Part shown: piece by piece, positions 1 to 11,905 of the stretch | Numbering within the stretch: the first letter of the stretch is position 1 | How the letters are laid out: the number at the start of each line of letters is the position of its first letter | Assembly (NCBI RefSeq): GCF_036323735.1 | Contig: NC_086036.1 | Span: forward strand, 21,029,564-21,093,563 | Length of the DNA: 64,000 nucleotides | Direction: 5' to 3' | DNA from: Rattus norvegicus | Taxonomy: Eukaryota; Chordata; Mammalia; Rodentia; Muridae | The notes under the pieces: generated by a model | Databases searched by the model: none | What the model saw: only the letters and a program-made list of their open reading frames with translations | What the model was told of the DNA's origin: nothing | Position numbers and translations under genes: made by a program

Positions 1-570
1 GAAAATAAACATGTATAGAATAGCCTGCTCAGAATTCTCTAGATGTGCTTTGCACAAGAGAAACTGGTCATTTCCACACTTGCTTTACAACAATAATAAA
101 ACGTATAGATATGCAGTTTACTATATGTTATATGAGAACATATTGACACAAATGATTCATTACCACAAGTGGATGCTCCATACATGAGTCTGACAAGTTC
201 CAGGTTTTAACCAGTCTTCTGAGGTCCTTTGCTCTAAAGTTTTCTCTGTCCACATTTATTTGGCCACAGCTTGGCAGGGTAAAACTGTTATCTAAGAAAA
301 CAAGCTCTCAAGAAAGTTCAATTTGCAAGCAGATTTATTTATTTCCTAAAGGATTATAATCACCCCCAAATTAATGTGATCTGCAATCTTGTGTATTTCT
401 GATTCATAAAATATTAAATCGGGCACAGTTTTGCACTGTCATTTCTCCTAAATGCAAATATTATTAATTGTAGTCAATCTTTATTCAATTTTAGTAGAAA
501 CTGACTCGTAAAAGTTCTAAATAATTTTAGACTAATTTGAAAAAAAACCTGTATAAAACCCTATATCACA
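1..570. other. AT-rich sequence, no feature seen
   Basis: No long open frame, SINE box pattern or LTR edge is visible. The stretch is A/T-rich single-copy-looking DNA that ends where L1 homology begins. Confidence 0.5.
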
Positions 571-824
571 CAGTGGCATGCTCCACTCTGTTCATAGCAG
601 CCTTGTTTGTAGCAGCCAGAAGCTGGAATCAAGCTAGATGTCCCTCAACAGAGGACTGGACACAGAAAATATGGTGCATTTAAACAATAGAGTACTATTC
701 AGCTATTAAAAACACTGACTTCAAGAAATTTGCAGGCAAAAGGATGGAAATTATCATGCTCAGTGAGGTAGCCCAGTCACAAAAGAACACACATGGTATG
801 CACTCACTGGTAAGTGGATATTAA
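571..824 (+). pseudogene. L1 ORF2 C-terminal remnant
   Basis: Reading with small corrections gives the L1 ORF2 tail: the Cys-rich/CTD end with SMFIAALF-like and KWM-like blocks, closing at the family stop. Substitutions and frame breaks leave no usable frame. It corresponds to the region intact at 30,915-31,169 in this window. No activity is expected. Confidence 0.75.
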
Positions 825-1573
825 CCCCCCCTCCAAAAGCTTAAAATAACCACGATACAACTCACAGACCGTATAAAACCAAAGAAGAAAGAAGATCGCA
901 CCAAAATGTGGGTGCTACAGTCCTACTCAGAACGGGGAAGAAAATAATCCTGGGAAGAAGAGGAAGAGAGGAAGGGGAAGGAAAAAAGGGGTCCAGCTCA
1001 GACACAGGAGGAGATGGGGAGAAGTACAGATGATCAGTATTTTGAAAGGAGGCATGTAGCAGTCGGGAAAGGGAACTGGTGGTAGCCACTAGAAAGTCCC
1101 AGATGCCAGGGACCCAAGAGGTTCTCAAGACCCAACAGGCAGGACATTAGCTAAAATACCCAACAAATGGGAGATAGAACCCATAGAGACCATAACCAGT
1201 GGATAGGCACGGCCGTTGATGGATGAGGCCATCCACCCACTTCAAAAATATTAATCAGAATTCCTCCGGTCCAAAGGTAATATAGGGTCAAAATGGAGCA
1301 GAGACCAATGGAAAGGCCATCAATAGACTGCCCCACCTAGGAATCCATCACATCTGCATACACCAAACCCAGATACTACTGCTGATGCCAAGAAGTGCTA
1401 GCTGACAGGAGCCTGGTAGATGTTCCATAAGATGCTCTGCCAGAGCCTGACGAATACAGAGGCAGATGCTCACAGTCAAGAATCAGACTGAGCACAGGGA
1501 CCCCAATGCAGGAGTTAGGGGAAGGACTATAGGAGTTGGAGCGGGTTGCAACCCCATAAGAAGAATAACAGTA

Positions 1574-1678
1574 GGGTTGGGGATTTAGCTCAGTGGTAGA
1601 GCGCTTGCCTAGCAAGCTCAAGGCCCTGGGTTCGGTCCTCAGCTCAAAAAGAAAAAAAAAAAAAGAAAGAAAAAGAAA
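1574..1678 (+). mobile_element. ID SINE nested in L1
   Basis: An ID (BC1-derived) body starts GGGTTGGGGATTTAGCTC and carries the Pol III A box (TAGCTCAGTGG) and B box (GGTTCGGTCCT), then a long A-rich tail with G interruptions. A perfect 13-bp TSD, AAGAATAACAGTA, lies at 1561-1573 and 1679-1691. The target is the L1 3' UTR, so this insertion is younger than the L1. The body is tRNA-Ala-like but is not a tRNA gene. Confidence 0.95.
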
Positions 1679-2189
1679 AAGAATAACAGTATCAATGAGC
1701 CAGACTCCTCAGACCTCCCAGGGACTAAACCACCAACAAAGAGTACAGATTGCGGGGACCCATGGCTCTAGCTGGATATGCAGCAGAGGATGGCCTTATC
1801 GGGCATTACTGGGAGAGGAGTCCCTCAGTGCTGTGGAGACTCAATGACCCAGGGTAGAGGAATGCTAGGGCGCTGAGGCAGGAGTGGGTGGGCAGGCGGG
1901 GTAGCAGGCTCATAGCGGCAGGGGGAGGCGATAGGGAGTTCGCAGAGAGGAAACTAGGAAGGGGGAATGGCATTTGAAATGTAAATAAATAAAATAACCA
2001 ATAAAAATAAAAAAAATAGTGTTCACAGGTTTTCACTTGCATCAGTTCATTTTGAAGCCATTTAACTAACACAACTTATCCTCTATAGATTCACTGCCCC
2101 TCCTTACAACAGCGTACTTTTCTCTGTACCGTTCATCCTGACCCTTTGCCTCACGGTGTTGAGTTAAATTAGAAAGCAAATTCATTTTA

Positions 2190-2345
2190 GAGACTCATTT
2201 TATTTGTGTTGATGTACGCCTGTGTATGTGTATATGGCTACCACTACTGGCGGAGGCCAGAACTGGGCTTCAGATCTTCTGGAGTGACAGTTACAGAGAA
2301 TGGTGAGCTACTGGCCTGTGAGAACTCACTTGAACTGATATAGAC
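2190..2345 (-). mobile_element. B3-type SINE, antisense, diverged
   Basis: The + strand shows the reverse complement of a B3/B2-family body: GGAGGCCAGAACTGGGCTTCAGAT, then an acquired GAGTGACAGTTACAG block and the TGAGAACTCACTTGAACT block. The 5' end of the SINE (the promoter-proximal GCTGAGCC part) is missing. Confidence 0.6.
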
Positions 2346-4435
2346 CATGAGTGTCAAATACTCTGTACTGGAAGTCTTCTTTCTTACATCTATAGTAAAT
2401 TATCTTTCGGGACCCATAAACCTCGTGGCTACTTTTAATATGTCTTTTATAAAAATTCTCAAAAGCCTTCCCATCCTAGATACAAAGAAATCGAGAGTCC
2501 TTATTGTGGGGGTTAATTATACATTTAAAAGGCATCAAAGACAAAGTTGGCCATTCATCCACGGGCCTACATGTCTTTGAGCAGTGTTCATGCATATGTA
2601 CACTGTAAATTCAGAGTAGATGTGTTTAATGTACTCTATTTCCCCACCTATTTGTTGAGCTAAATAATTATGAACAGTGAATAAAATTTTCCGCCAGTTG
2701 CTCAGGTGTGATAGCTGTTAAGCAGCTCTTGCTCCCTAACGTTGATGTCAGAATTACTTTATTAGAAACTGAGCCAGAATCTGTAAGTTTGCACAGTGAT
2801 CTGCACTGTTCTGCGTTACATACCCTGCCCTGCGTACCCACCCCTAATTCACCTCTGTTTCCTGTTCTCTGTGTTTCAATTGATTCTCCTCTCGAAAAAC
2901 CTTGATTCTGACTGTCCTGGAATTGTGTCACTTCTTCCCTTAGCATTAGGGTGTGCAAGCTCTGCTGAGTCTCTGGTAGCGGGGTAAAGTATTGCTCGTG
3001 TGTACATCTATGTGGAGTTCGCGTGGGAGATACTGAGTGTGGGAGTGTTTGAAGTGGAAGTTTCTGGTGGTGTCGTGTGATGCCGTTTCATGTGGTGTTT
3101 TGCTAAGGCAGATTCACGTGATGTGTGGAGAGTATGAGTAGGACTCAAGAGACAGTGATGGGATGCTTGCATAAGTGTCTGCGCAACACTTCACTGATGT
3201 CAAGGCTTTGTTCTTCTTCTCTTCCCTGAGAGAGGCTCAGCAGAGAACGTTTCCTGGAGTCCAAGCTTGTCCTGGAATTTGTGCTAACTCTTCCCTACTG
3301 GGCAGAGGCCTAGTGGTTTCTGCTGGATTGTGCCACCACTATTGACTACTGTTTGGTAGCCTGACAGGACTGAGCTGGACTGCTGGAATCTGATAACAGA
3401 AATTGGATTCTCCCCAAAGAACTAATTCTAAACAGGTTCACATCCTCTTGTCCTATTTACAATATTTTCTCCCCTACCTTGGTACTGTGGGCTAGAGAGG
3501 GGTTCAGTGTGTTTGAAACCCTTATTAAAGTAGATTTTGAAAATTCTAAGTCTACAAGTGTTGATGTTAATAATTCATACATCACATGCGTAGAATAATA
3601 AATCAGACCACAATCCTATTCATAAAGAAAAGTATTAATATGTCATCAGAAAAAGTGGGAAAGTAGGTAAGCAGATGCAAGGAAATACAAAGGATTTTCA
3701 TTTTTTTCATAAATTAATGTTTTATGGATTACCAAAGGTGTTGAATAACTGATTATAAAAATAATATGGTTTTTCAAATTAGCTTTCTCTAGAGAAACAG
3801 GAACAACATAACATATAGGTTGCTATGACAGGGAATTTTTAAGGTCAGCCTATAATGTCAGAGACTGAATAGTTTCACAATGGGAATATTTAGGCTAGCG
3901 AGTCAGGGAAACTGTTAGCTAAGTACTTTAAAATCCTAAAAGTCTCAGTACATGACAGACTTAGCTCTTCAGTTCCAGTACAAAGATAAAGCTTCCTCCC
4001 TGCCCTGGATAAGGGTGGTGCAAGTCCATGCCAATCTCAAGTCGTGAGGTGGTTGAACATAGATCTTTGGTAAGACTCAAGTATGTGGGCATGGATGCTC
4101 CCCTCTTCCTTCACATTCTGCTCCTCTGCCACCTGGAATATGCTGTTTACAATTGAAGTTGTCCTCATCTCCCCACCACTGAACCCCACACAAGCTTGTG
4201 AATGCTCTTTCCCTCTGAAACATCCAGAGTACCCACTGTTTACCAGCGTCTCTCAACCCAGGCAGTTGAAAGGGACCGCAACAAAACTGAACACTCTTTC
4301 CTTGAGCAAATAGATTTGCATATGTATTCACGTGTGGCTTTATTTTGAAAACTTGAAAATTCTAAGCAGTGAGAGCATTGCTATGATTTGAAGAAAAGGT
4401 GATAAGTTCAGCTGTAAATCAAACTATTTTTTATT
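2346..4435. other. Single-copy-looking DNA, possible old repeat
   Basis: No gene is recognised. A TG-rich stretch lies at about 2995-3130. From about 3778 the CTCTAGAGAAACAG start resembles the edge of old mammalian interspersed repeats, but I cannot assign a family. Open frames in both strands at 2668-2987 and 4077-4331 overlap each other and match nothing I know. Confidence 0.4.
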
Positions 4436-5345
4436 TAAGACAGTTGTTTTTCATTCTATATATAAGGGCTTTCCACCCCCTATCTCCTTTCAGATCCTCT
4501 CTTCTTACCCACCCCACCAGCTCCCACCTTACTTCTAGCTTTCTTTAGAAAAACAAACAAACAACTAAACAACAAGAATAGAATGAAATACACAAGGAAA
4601 CAAAGTTGGTGTGTGAAAGAGAAAGAGTGTGAGAAGCAGACACTCAGAAACCCCATAAATGACTCATGTTGGAAACCAAAATATGTAACAAAAATTCAGA
4701 AAAGAAAAATTCCAGTCAAAGCATCATGCAAAAATAAAACATATCCAAAAACACAATCAAGTTCATTCTGTATTGGCCATTCACTGTTAGGTGTGAGGCC
4801 TACTTTTAAGTGTGATCTGTACACCCAGTAAGACTCCACGACTCGACTAAGGAAAATTAATTTCTCCTTTGTGAATGGTTGTCTATCGTCGATAGCTTTT
4901 TCATTAGGGGTTCAGGGCCTATGCCCACTTCAGCGGTGGGACCACCTCTGGCTTCAACCTGTGCAGGCTCCGTGAATGCTGCCATAGTTTCAGGAGGTCA
5001 TATGTGTGTCTGTACTGTTGTGTGTGGAAGGCGTGGTTTCCCTGTTAGCTTCCATACCACGGATCTTACAATATTTCTGCCTTTTTCCAAAGTGGGCTGA
5101 GTCTTGAGGGGGGACTTGACAGAAACCTCCCTGCTAGCGTTGACTACTCTGAAGTTTCTCACTCTCTGAACACAGGTCAATTGCAAATCTCTGTCTGAGC
5201 TTCCAACAACTAAAGGCAAACCTCCAATGCTGAGCAAGCCACTGATGCATAGAGCAGGAAGTCACCAGGAATCACGTATTGCTGCATTCCCTCAGAAGCA
5301 TGCTAATTCGGTTTTCTCTTAGGTCCCTGGCCTATTTTGTCCCAG
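4436..5345 (-). mobile_element. Old murine L1 3' UTR fragment (Lx-like)
   Basis: I recognise landmarks of an ancestral murine L1 3' region: the pyrimidine-rich start near 4475-4540, a CA/AAAC stretch (4548-4575), a GTATTGGCCA block near 4771, TGTGTGTCTGTACTG near 5003, a CTTGAGG block near 5103, the CTCACTCTCTGAACA block near 5158, and CCACCCAAGCAGT near 5354. Strand is inferred from the pyrimidine tract sitting at the left, taken as the reverse complement of the 3' purine tract. Subfamily is uncertain. Confidence 0.55.
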
Positions 5346-5651
5346 ATTTTTGACCACCCAAGCAGTTTAAAACCAAAATATTAACTATAACAATGTAAAC
5401 TTTCTCATCTGTGGTCCTCAAGTTTTATCTTGTACCTGTCTATTATTCATAAACCCTATGTAAGTTCCATATTTTCTGAAATTGATTGAAAAATAAACTA
5501 AGTTAAAAATGTTTTCATGACCTCAATTTACTTAAAACAGAATGAAATGTTGAATCCAGGTCACTTATTAACTATGAAACATAAAAGCTTATCTATGCAT
5601 GCATGCCTATGTGGTGTATATCCATGTGTATTTTAAGTTTCTTGCTCTGTG
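5346..5651. other. Spacer between two L1 copies
   Basis: A/T-rich sequence with no recognised element. Its right end contains the left copy of the next L1's probable TSD. Confidence 0.4.
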
Positions 5652-5663
5652 AGAAAATTATAT

Positions 5664-6444
5664 ATTTATGATATTAATTTTTTTAATTTAATTTTATTTT
5701 TTTAACTTGACTATTTCTTATTTACATTTCGAGTGTTATTCCCTTTCCCGGTTTCCTAATCCTTCCCCCTCCCCTTCATTATGGATGTTCCCCTCCCCAT
5801 CCTCCCCCCACTGCCGCCCTCCCCCCAACAATCACGTTCAGTCTTAGCAGGACCCAGGGCTTCCCCTTCCACTGGTGCTCTTACTAGGATATTCATTGCT
5901 ACCTATGAGGTCAGAGTCCAGGGTCAGTCCATGTATAGTCTTTAGGTAGTGGCTTAGTCCTTGGAAGCTCTGATTGCTTAGCATTGTTGTTCATAAGGGG
6001 TCTCAAGCCCCTTCAAGCTCTTCCAGTTCTTTCTCTGATTCCTTCAACGGGGGTCCTATTCTCAGTTCAGTGGCTTGCTGCTGGCATTCGCCTCTGTGTT
6101 TGCTGTATTCTGGCTGTGTCTCTCAGGAGAGGTCTACATCCGGCTCCTGTCAGCCTGCACTTCTTTGCTTCATCCATCTTGTCTAATTGGGTGGCTGTAT
6201 ATGTATGGGCCACATGTGGGGCAGGCTCTGAATGGGTGTTCCTTCAGTCTCTGTTCTAAACATTGTCTCCCTATCCCCTCCTAAGGGTATTCTTGTTCTC
6301 CTTTTAAAGAAGGAGTGAAGCATTCACATTTTGATCATCCGTCTTGAGTTTCATGTGTTCTGTGCATCTAGGGTAATTCAAGCATTTGGGCTAATAGCCA
6401 CTTATCAATGAGTGCATACCATGTGTGTTTCTCTGTGATTGGAT
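5664..6444 (-). mobile_element. 5'-truncated rat L1, antisense
   Basis: This is the reverse complement of the same L1 3' UTR seen at 31,170-31,936: T-rich tail at 5664-5704, pyrimidine tract at 5740-5830, and the family 3' UTR up to the ORF2 stop (complement of TAG at 6391-6393). Only about 17 codons of ORF2 remain (6394-6444). A 12-bp repeat AGAAAATTATAT at 5652-5663 and 6462-6473 is a probable TSD. About 17 bases of unmatched sequence separate the L1 5' edge from the right TSD. Confidence 0.9.
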
Positions 6445-6473
6445 GTTAATTTTAATAATAAAGAAAATTATAT

Positions 6474-7859
6474 GATAATTGGGATGACTTTTTTCACTTG
6501 ACAGAGTTTGAAATTTTTTAAAAAAAATTTATTTCAAATAAACTTGAAAGCTAGTAACCAAGACCAGTGTCTTTCATGTTTGACAGATGGTCTAAAAATC
6601 ACAATTTTTAACAAAAACTTTTAAAGAGCAAAAGCAGTAGACTTACTATTTGTTCATGAGTTGTCATGTTTATGCTTTGTATTTTGACAGATAACATGAC
6701 AGAAAAAAATGACTAAGGCTCTCATTTCACAATGGACTTCTGTTTTATTTATCATCAAAATAAGTCATTTTGTGAGTCAATTTTTAATCTTTTCTCTCCA
6801 TCTCAAAAAATATTTTGTCTGGAAACTAATTTTCATAAATACCTCTTTTCCCTTAATGACAGGTAAGTCCTTTTAAATGAGTCCTTGCTAATTAGTTCAG
6901 TGCAACATTCCAAAGGAGTATTTTATTTTTGGAGCCCTGTTTTATTGATTTTCTGCTCCAGTGGCATGGCTAATGTGCGTCACAGTTAGCACACTGCACG
7001 GTGTTTGCTGAAAAGCCCTCAACCTGGTGATTATAACCTCGTGTATATCTGGGGTCTTTGCTTTGATATCAAACAAGCCATTGGCTCAAATGAAAAGCCT
7101 TTTGGCTTTGACAAAGATGCCCAGCAATGCGGAGTATTCCGCCATTTTAAGACCGTTTCTGTTGTAAGTTCCCAAGTTTAATCCAGAAATGGAATGAGAG
7201 ACAAGAGGCTTTGGCTGTTCTTTCTTTTCATTTATTAATTTTACTTTTGGATCAGTGGCGCATGAAACTCAAAACAGGACTATACTCAGGCAGTGGAGAT
7301 CATTGAGTGATTTAAACAAAAGCCCATGAATTCAGTGTGTAGAGTGATCAGCGCAGGCCTTGCAAGAGCCACAGAAAGGACCAGTTTGCAGATCACCATG
7401 GAGACTGGCGCACATCTTGGCATCTGCAGGCTTCTTTCTCTCCATATTGATTTCATTTCTCACCTCTGATCATAATGGTCAACTTCTTGCTCAGAAAAAC
7501 CATTAGTCTGGACCGCTTCTGGCCCTGCAGCACAAGGAAAGAGAACAACTTCGAAGTGCCTGAAAGATAAGTGCCTCACTTCCCTTTATGCTCTTAGAAA
7601 GCTGGATTTTTAAAGATGACAGGCATATTATAAAAGTACTCATCACGAGAAGATTTATAAGAAGGGAATAGAAAATACCATTTATTCATCATGAATTGAA
7701 ACTGACTAAATATATTGAATCTGATAAAATGTAACATTCTGGATTTGCCTAAGTGAAAAGAAATTGTCCATAAAGATTTGACTTTCTAGAATGACATGAT
7801 ATACAAATAAATATAGTCTTTCAATGGGCTAATGCACTAATGGAATTAACTGAGATAGT
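6474..7859. other. Unique AT-rich DNA with a candidate conserved block
   Basis: No repeat or gene is recognised. The block at about 6950-7200 has a more balanced composition and is described separately. The remainder is A/T-rich without distinctive structure. Confidence 0.4.
7045..7125. promoter_or_regulatory. Candidate TCF/LEF-motif cluster
   Basis: A perfect 12-bp palindrome TTTGATATCAAA (7062-7073) places two CTTTGAT-type half-sites head to head. A second inverted repeat AAAGCC-TTTT-GGCTTT lies at 7094-7109, and ACAAAGATG follows at 7111-7119. CTTTG(A/T) is the known TCF/LEF core. Several copies in 80 bp of repeat-free DNA suggest, but do not show, an enhancer. Chance in A/T-rich DNA is possible. 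Confidence 0.25.
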
Positions 7860-8130
7860 ATACTGTTGTGGGTTGGGTTTAAGACTTGTATTATGTTAAT
7901 CGGGTTCCCAAACTTGCAGAAGATTCTGTATGTCAAACAGGGAAGGTCCCTTCTCCCAATTGGCTTTAATTGGTAAATAACATTGCCAGCAGCCAATGGC
8001 TGACAGGGAAACAGAGGCAGAACTTTAGGATTCAAAGGGTAAGGGGACCTAGGAAAGGAGGAGAATCGCCATGCATGGAAAGGAATAAGATCCAGGCTTG
8101 AGGGCTGCAGGGAAGAGATCACACCAGTTG
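7860..8130. mobile_element. Possible rodent LTR-type repeat, unassigned
   Basis: The CCAATTGGCTTTAATTGG segment (7956-7973), the CAGCAGCCAATGGCTGACAGG block (7987-8007) and the purine-rich GGAGGAGAATCGCCATG run (8056-8072) resemble sequence I associate with rodent LTR repeats. I cannot name the family or define the ends. Confidence 0.35.
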
Positions 8131-9192
8131 ATCCATGTCTTGGGTTGAAGTATTGGTGTAAAATTCGTGGGGAATATGAGGAAACCTGTAAGGAAATAAT
8201 GTCACAGACATTCTTAATTGTGAGATTTTAATGGCTTCATGTTTTCCAAATATTTATTGCAAATACGATCAACCCAGAAACACACCCTCTTCCTCCCTCT
8301 CTTCTGCTTCTCATTATAGCACTGGTTCTCACTTTAGGCTGTTATTGAGATAACTGTGACATTTGACAATGATAATAACATCCATCAAATTGCTTTTAAA
8401 CCACAACTGCTTGCTTTTTAAGATATAGACAATTGGTTGAATGGTGGAGAGAAACCGAAACCAAGAAGGGCGTGAACTTCTGATATGTAGCACAGTGAAA
8501 GGCATTGTGGTGTGCAGGTTAGTTTTAGTGGCCTTTTGGAATGGAATTTTCCTTTACATCACATGGGAATGTCTGTGATGGTTACCATGGTATTACTTCC
8601 GGGTTGCTACCACATTTCCTCTATGGATTTCTCATTTCATTTCTAAACCTGGGCTGTTTTACCACCACTTACTCTTGGTACCGTGAAGAGAGGGTATAGG
8701 AGCTGTTCTCATTACAGAGTCATCAGGTAACATTAGCTACACATTATTCTGAATCCTGATCTTTATCTCTGCTATCTGATATTCCTAACATAGGAAAAAT
8801 GGTTTGTTTGCAGGAAGTTCAATATTTGAGACAAATTATTAAGGACAAAAGTTAGCAAACAAGAAGGACCACACCTTCTCCTTCAAATATTTGTTATGCA
8901 TGTATCGTGATCAACACTATTCTCTTCATTAATATAGGTAGTTACCCCTTCCGATTTCCTCTTCTTTGATACTTTCCTTCCTCCTCATTGGCCTCTTTTC
9001 TCTATTTCTATATCTTTCTTTGGTCACCTTCCAAGAATACACCAGGCTATACCTTGTTCTTCCCATGTTTTATTGGTCATTACATCATTACATCTTCTTC
9101 CTTGAGTGGAAATGAACTATGAGGGTTTTATCTTCATGCCTCCCATACTTTCTTTAGTCAATTATTTGAATTTCTTGGAATTTTCTGTTGGT
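8131..9192. other. No feature seen
   Basis: Mixed-composition DNA with a pyrimidine-rich part near 8940-9060. No recognisable gene, SINE or LTR. Confidence 0.4.
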
Positions 9193-9315
9193 TTATTTCA
9201 AGACAGGCTTCTCTGCATATATCTTGATTGTCCTAGAATTCCTTCTATAGACCAGGCTGGCCCAAACTCAGAGATTTACTTCACCTGCCTCTGCCTCCAG
9301 GTGCTGGTATTAATT
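9193..9315 (-). mobile_element. B1 SINE, antisense, diverged
   Basis: The + strand reads as the reverse complement of B1: CAAGACAGGCTTCTCTGCAT, then TAGACCAGGCTGGCCCAAAC, then TGCCTCTGCCTCCAGGTGCT. B1 derives from 7SL RNA. The 5' part on the SINE strand is lost and there is no clear TSD. An open frame across it (9106-9378) is incidental. Confidence 0.85.
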
Positions 9316-9626
9316 ATTCAAATTGTATCTCTTCACACCGGTTCTGTTCACACAGCTATTTTCTACTCAGAACTTTGAATTCTCCCTCAGGAAGTCATTC
9401 CTGCTTAAAGTCAAACTTTCTTTACTCAATAGTCGTGGCCTGGAATTAAGAAATATGGAAATAAAAGTTTCTACCTTAATGTGATTTGCAATTGCATCTG
9501 CTAAACTGTTTCTTGTGAAGTGAAAATATCAATAACTACAGGCATTATATTTAGTGTTCGAGAGAGATAATAGCATAGAAAGCTGGTAGACTGATATGCT
9601 ATCAGTGTGTACTATATATTTTGACA

Positions 9627-9765
9627 TGATTTCTTCTTCTTTCTATCTTGCTTCATTTCTGCCTTCCCCCTTCATTCTGTCCTCTCTCTGTCCCTCCCTT
9701 GCTTTCTCCTTCCCTTCTTTTTCTTCTTTCCTTTTTTCCTTCCATTCTTTCCTTATCTGCTTGCT
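9627..9765. repeat. Pyrimidine-rich (CT) tract
   Basis: Almost pure C/T on the + strand with CCTT, CTTT and TCTC blocks. It abuts a weak B1-like piece and may be that element's degraded A/G-rich tail. Confidence 0.7.
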
Positions 9766-9794
9766 TTGAATCACAGAAGTTCAGAAGACATCAC

Positions 9795-9870
9795 ATGCTA
9801 ACTTCAAACTTATGATCGTCCCTGTGAATTCCGTGATTGTCATATGCACCACCATCCCAGATACAGTTAT
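9795..9870 (-). mobile_element. Weak B1-like remnant
   Basis: CTAACTTCAAACTTATGATC followed by ATGCACCACCATCCCAGATA resembles the antisense B1 layout (CAAACT-TGATC ... GCACCACCA-CCCAG). Highly diverged. Confidence 0.4.
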
Positions 9871-10469
9871 AATTGTTTTTATGCATACTAGTTGGTTACT
9901 TTCAAAAACTATTGCAAACATATGGGCCAGTAGTGTGTTTTAGCTGTTAAATGTGACCATTGTCACGTCTGACAACCTGATCTGGATGTCTATAGTCTAC
10001 ATGTTAGAAACAAAGAACTGACTCCTCTGAAAATTGTCCTTTGGTCTTCATGTGCCTTCTTGAAACCTCATATATGCAAGTACACAAAATAAATAAATGT
10101 GAAACATATAAAAATACTACAGATGTGTATCATGATGCTCTACGTGTACATTTATGTACGTATGTGTGTGTGCTTACACATAGCTCTATACTCTGTCAAA
10201 TACAAGGAAATCTCTCATTTCCCCAAGTGAAGTTCTTTGCCAGTAGCCTCATTGATGACCAAGGTAAGTCAGAAATCATGTGGACAAATGTTCTTAGAAA
10301 GCTTCCTTTCTGCACCTCCGCATACCTCAGATTTCTCACTGTACCTATAAAACTATTTATAATTATCTAATGATAGTGTCATTTTTACTGTGTTTTTTCT
10401 GATTACTTTTATGCTTCTAGTATAATCACTCCATTTATATTCCTAAGTGTAACCCGACTACCAGAGCAT
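9871..10469. other. Unique DNA; isolated splice-donor-like site
   Basis: No repeat is recognised. A perfect 5' splice-site match, AAGGTAAGT, lies at 10259-10267, but no paired acceptor or conserved coding exon is evident. Confidence 0.35.
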
Positions 10470-10725
10470 GAGCTGAACTTGAACAGCAGAGGATGTACCA
10501 AAGTTGTGGGGGAAGGACCACAAGCCCTCGAGCTTACACAAAGAACAGCCAACAGCCTTGGAGTGCTGCGAGATGAAGAAATTATCTTCTCTAGGGAGGA
10601 GCACACTAATCTGGTTATCCAACACCAAATGGTCATCTCTGAAGTGATTTTTCACACTACATGGATGTCGTCCTATAAACTGAAACTAAAATCATGTCAC
10701 ATGCAATTTTATATGAAGATTAACT
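10470..10725 (+). mobile_element. L1 3' UTR fragment (Lx-like)
   Basis: The GAAATTATCTTCTCTAGGGA block (10577-10596) followed by GGTTATCCAACACCAAATGG (10612-10631) is a landmark of an old murine L1 3' UTR. The same block, better preserved, lies at 38,945-39,000. Both ends are indistinct. Confidence 0.5.
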
Positions 10726-11905
10726 AATGAATGCAAAATGCCGATAACCGTACATGTGTCAACGTTCCTATTTTTGTTCCTTCTCCGAGGAAGGAAAAAA
10801 GATTTTGTAATATTTCAGGACTCCCAAGTAAGAGCTTCCTATTCAGAAACAGAGCCCTTTCAAATCAGCAGGACTCCAAGCTCATCATCGTCTGGAACCC
10901 TGTTGGCCCCTTTTATCCCAGGGACTTACTGGCCATCCAAGCTAAACTAGACAAAAGTGGGATATTTGAAAATGAAAGTTCTTAACTTAGTGCATGAAAT
11001 GCAGGGTTGCTTATGATAAATAAATAAGTAAATAAATATTCGAGGAAAGAGTCTCTTTGTAGCTCAGTCTCCCCATAACACAATGGAGTGCCCGCTGCTG
11101 TTCAGTCTGAATGCACAAAACCCTGCCGGAGGGTACAGAGAATTTTTATCTTGCTTCTTTTTGTTGTGTTTTACAAATTGTTCCAGGCCCTGTGGGCCTA
11201 ATTTTTGATAGAAGAGGGGGACTTTGGAGTCCTCTCCAAATTTTCATTGTGGGGCACAGAAGGCAACCTGGAGACATTTCTTTCCTATGTGACTAAGGGA
11301 GGGCATTCAGTCCCCGGGCTCTGGCAATCCATGCTTATGAGGCTGCTTGTGGCATTGAAGGTTCAAATACAAAGATGTGGGTAGAAAAATATCCCAAAGT
11401 TTCAAAGGCGAAAGCTGCTGTCTGAAGTTCGCTAACGTTTCTGTGGGAAGTAGTGAGGGAGCAAAGCTGAACTCCCTGCAAATTACACAAAGGGGACTTG
11501 AGAAGCTGCCGTGTGGCAGCCCTCAGAAGTCCTCATCTATGTTGATTTATGCAGTGATTTTCTTTGACCCCAGGGAAAGCTGCTTTATGTTTGGACATCT
11601 ATGCCTTCCTACCCATCTGTGAGATCCTCCAAGTGACAGTGCAGAGAAATGAGTGGAGAAAAGAAGACAGTCAGGAAAAAAAATAAATTACTCATTCACA
11701 AGTGAAGATGGATTTTTCTTTGTCTCTATTGGAACATTCTACACATACTGTGTCATAAACTCTACCCTAAACTTTATTTTAAGCTGGTTTTTATGTGTGG
11801 CCACTGTAGATAATTTCATCTTAAAACAAAGAAAAAAAGAAAAGCTAGAAAGAGTAATGGACATATTTTTCATCAGGAATTAAGAAGGGCATTCTGCCTA
11901 AATGT

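Larger units (their letters stand above)
571..2017 (+). mobile_element. 5'-truncated L1 (ORF2 end plus 3' UTR)
   Basis: The left part encodes the degenerate C-terminus of L1 ORF2, with the usual rodent ending (Ser-Gly-Tyr-stop, stop at 822-824). A 3' UTR follows with a G/A-rich purine tract (about 930-1030) and ends in an A-rich tail with AATAAA-like motifs near 1983-2017. An ID SINE at 1574-1678 interrupts it. Everything upstream of the last ~80 ORF2 codons is missing, as expected of 5'-truncated copies. Divergence from the 26.8-31.9 kb L1 is clear, so this is an older copy. I see no convincing TSD. Confidence 0.85.

Noticed and set aside
1574..1650. tRNA-like sequence with A and B boxes
   Set aside because: It is the 5' part of an ID SINE with an A-rich tail and TSD, not a tRNA gene. 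The same holds for the IDs at 15.9, 35.3, 45.7 and 49.7 kb.
9106..9378. 90-codon frame
   Set aside because: Runs through an antisense B1 SINE.
10041..10370. 109-codon frame with a perfect splice donor (10,259-10,267)
   Set aside because: No acceptor, no homology and no coding bias that I can see; a single donor match is expected by chance in 64 kb.
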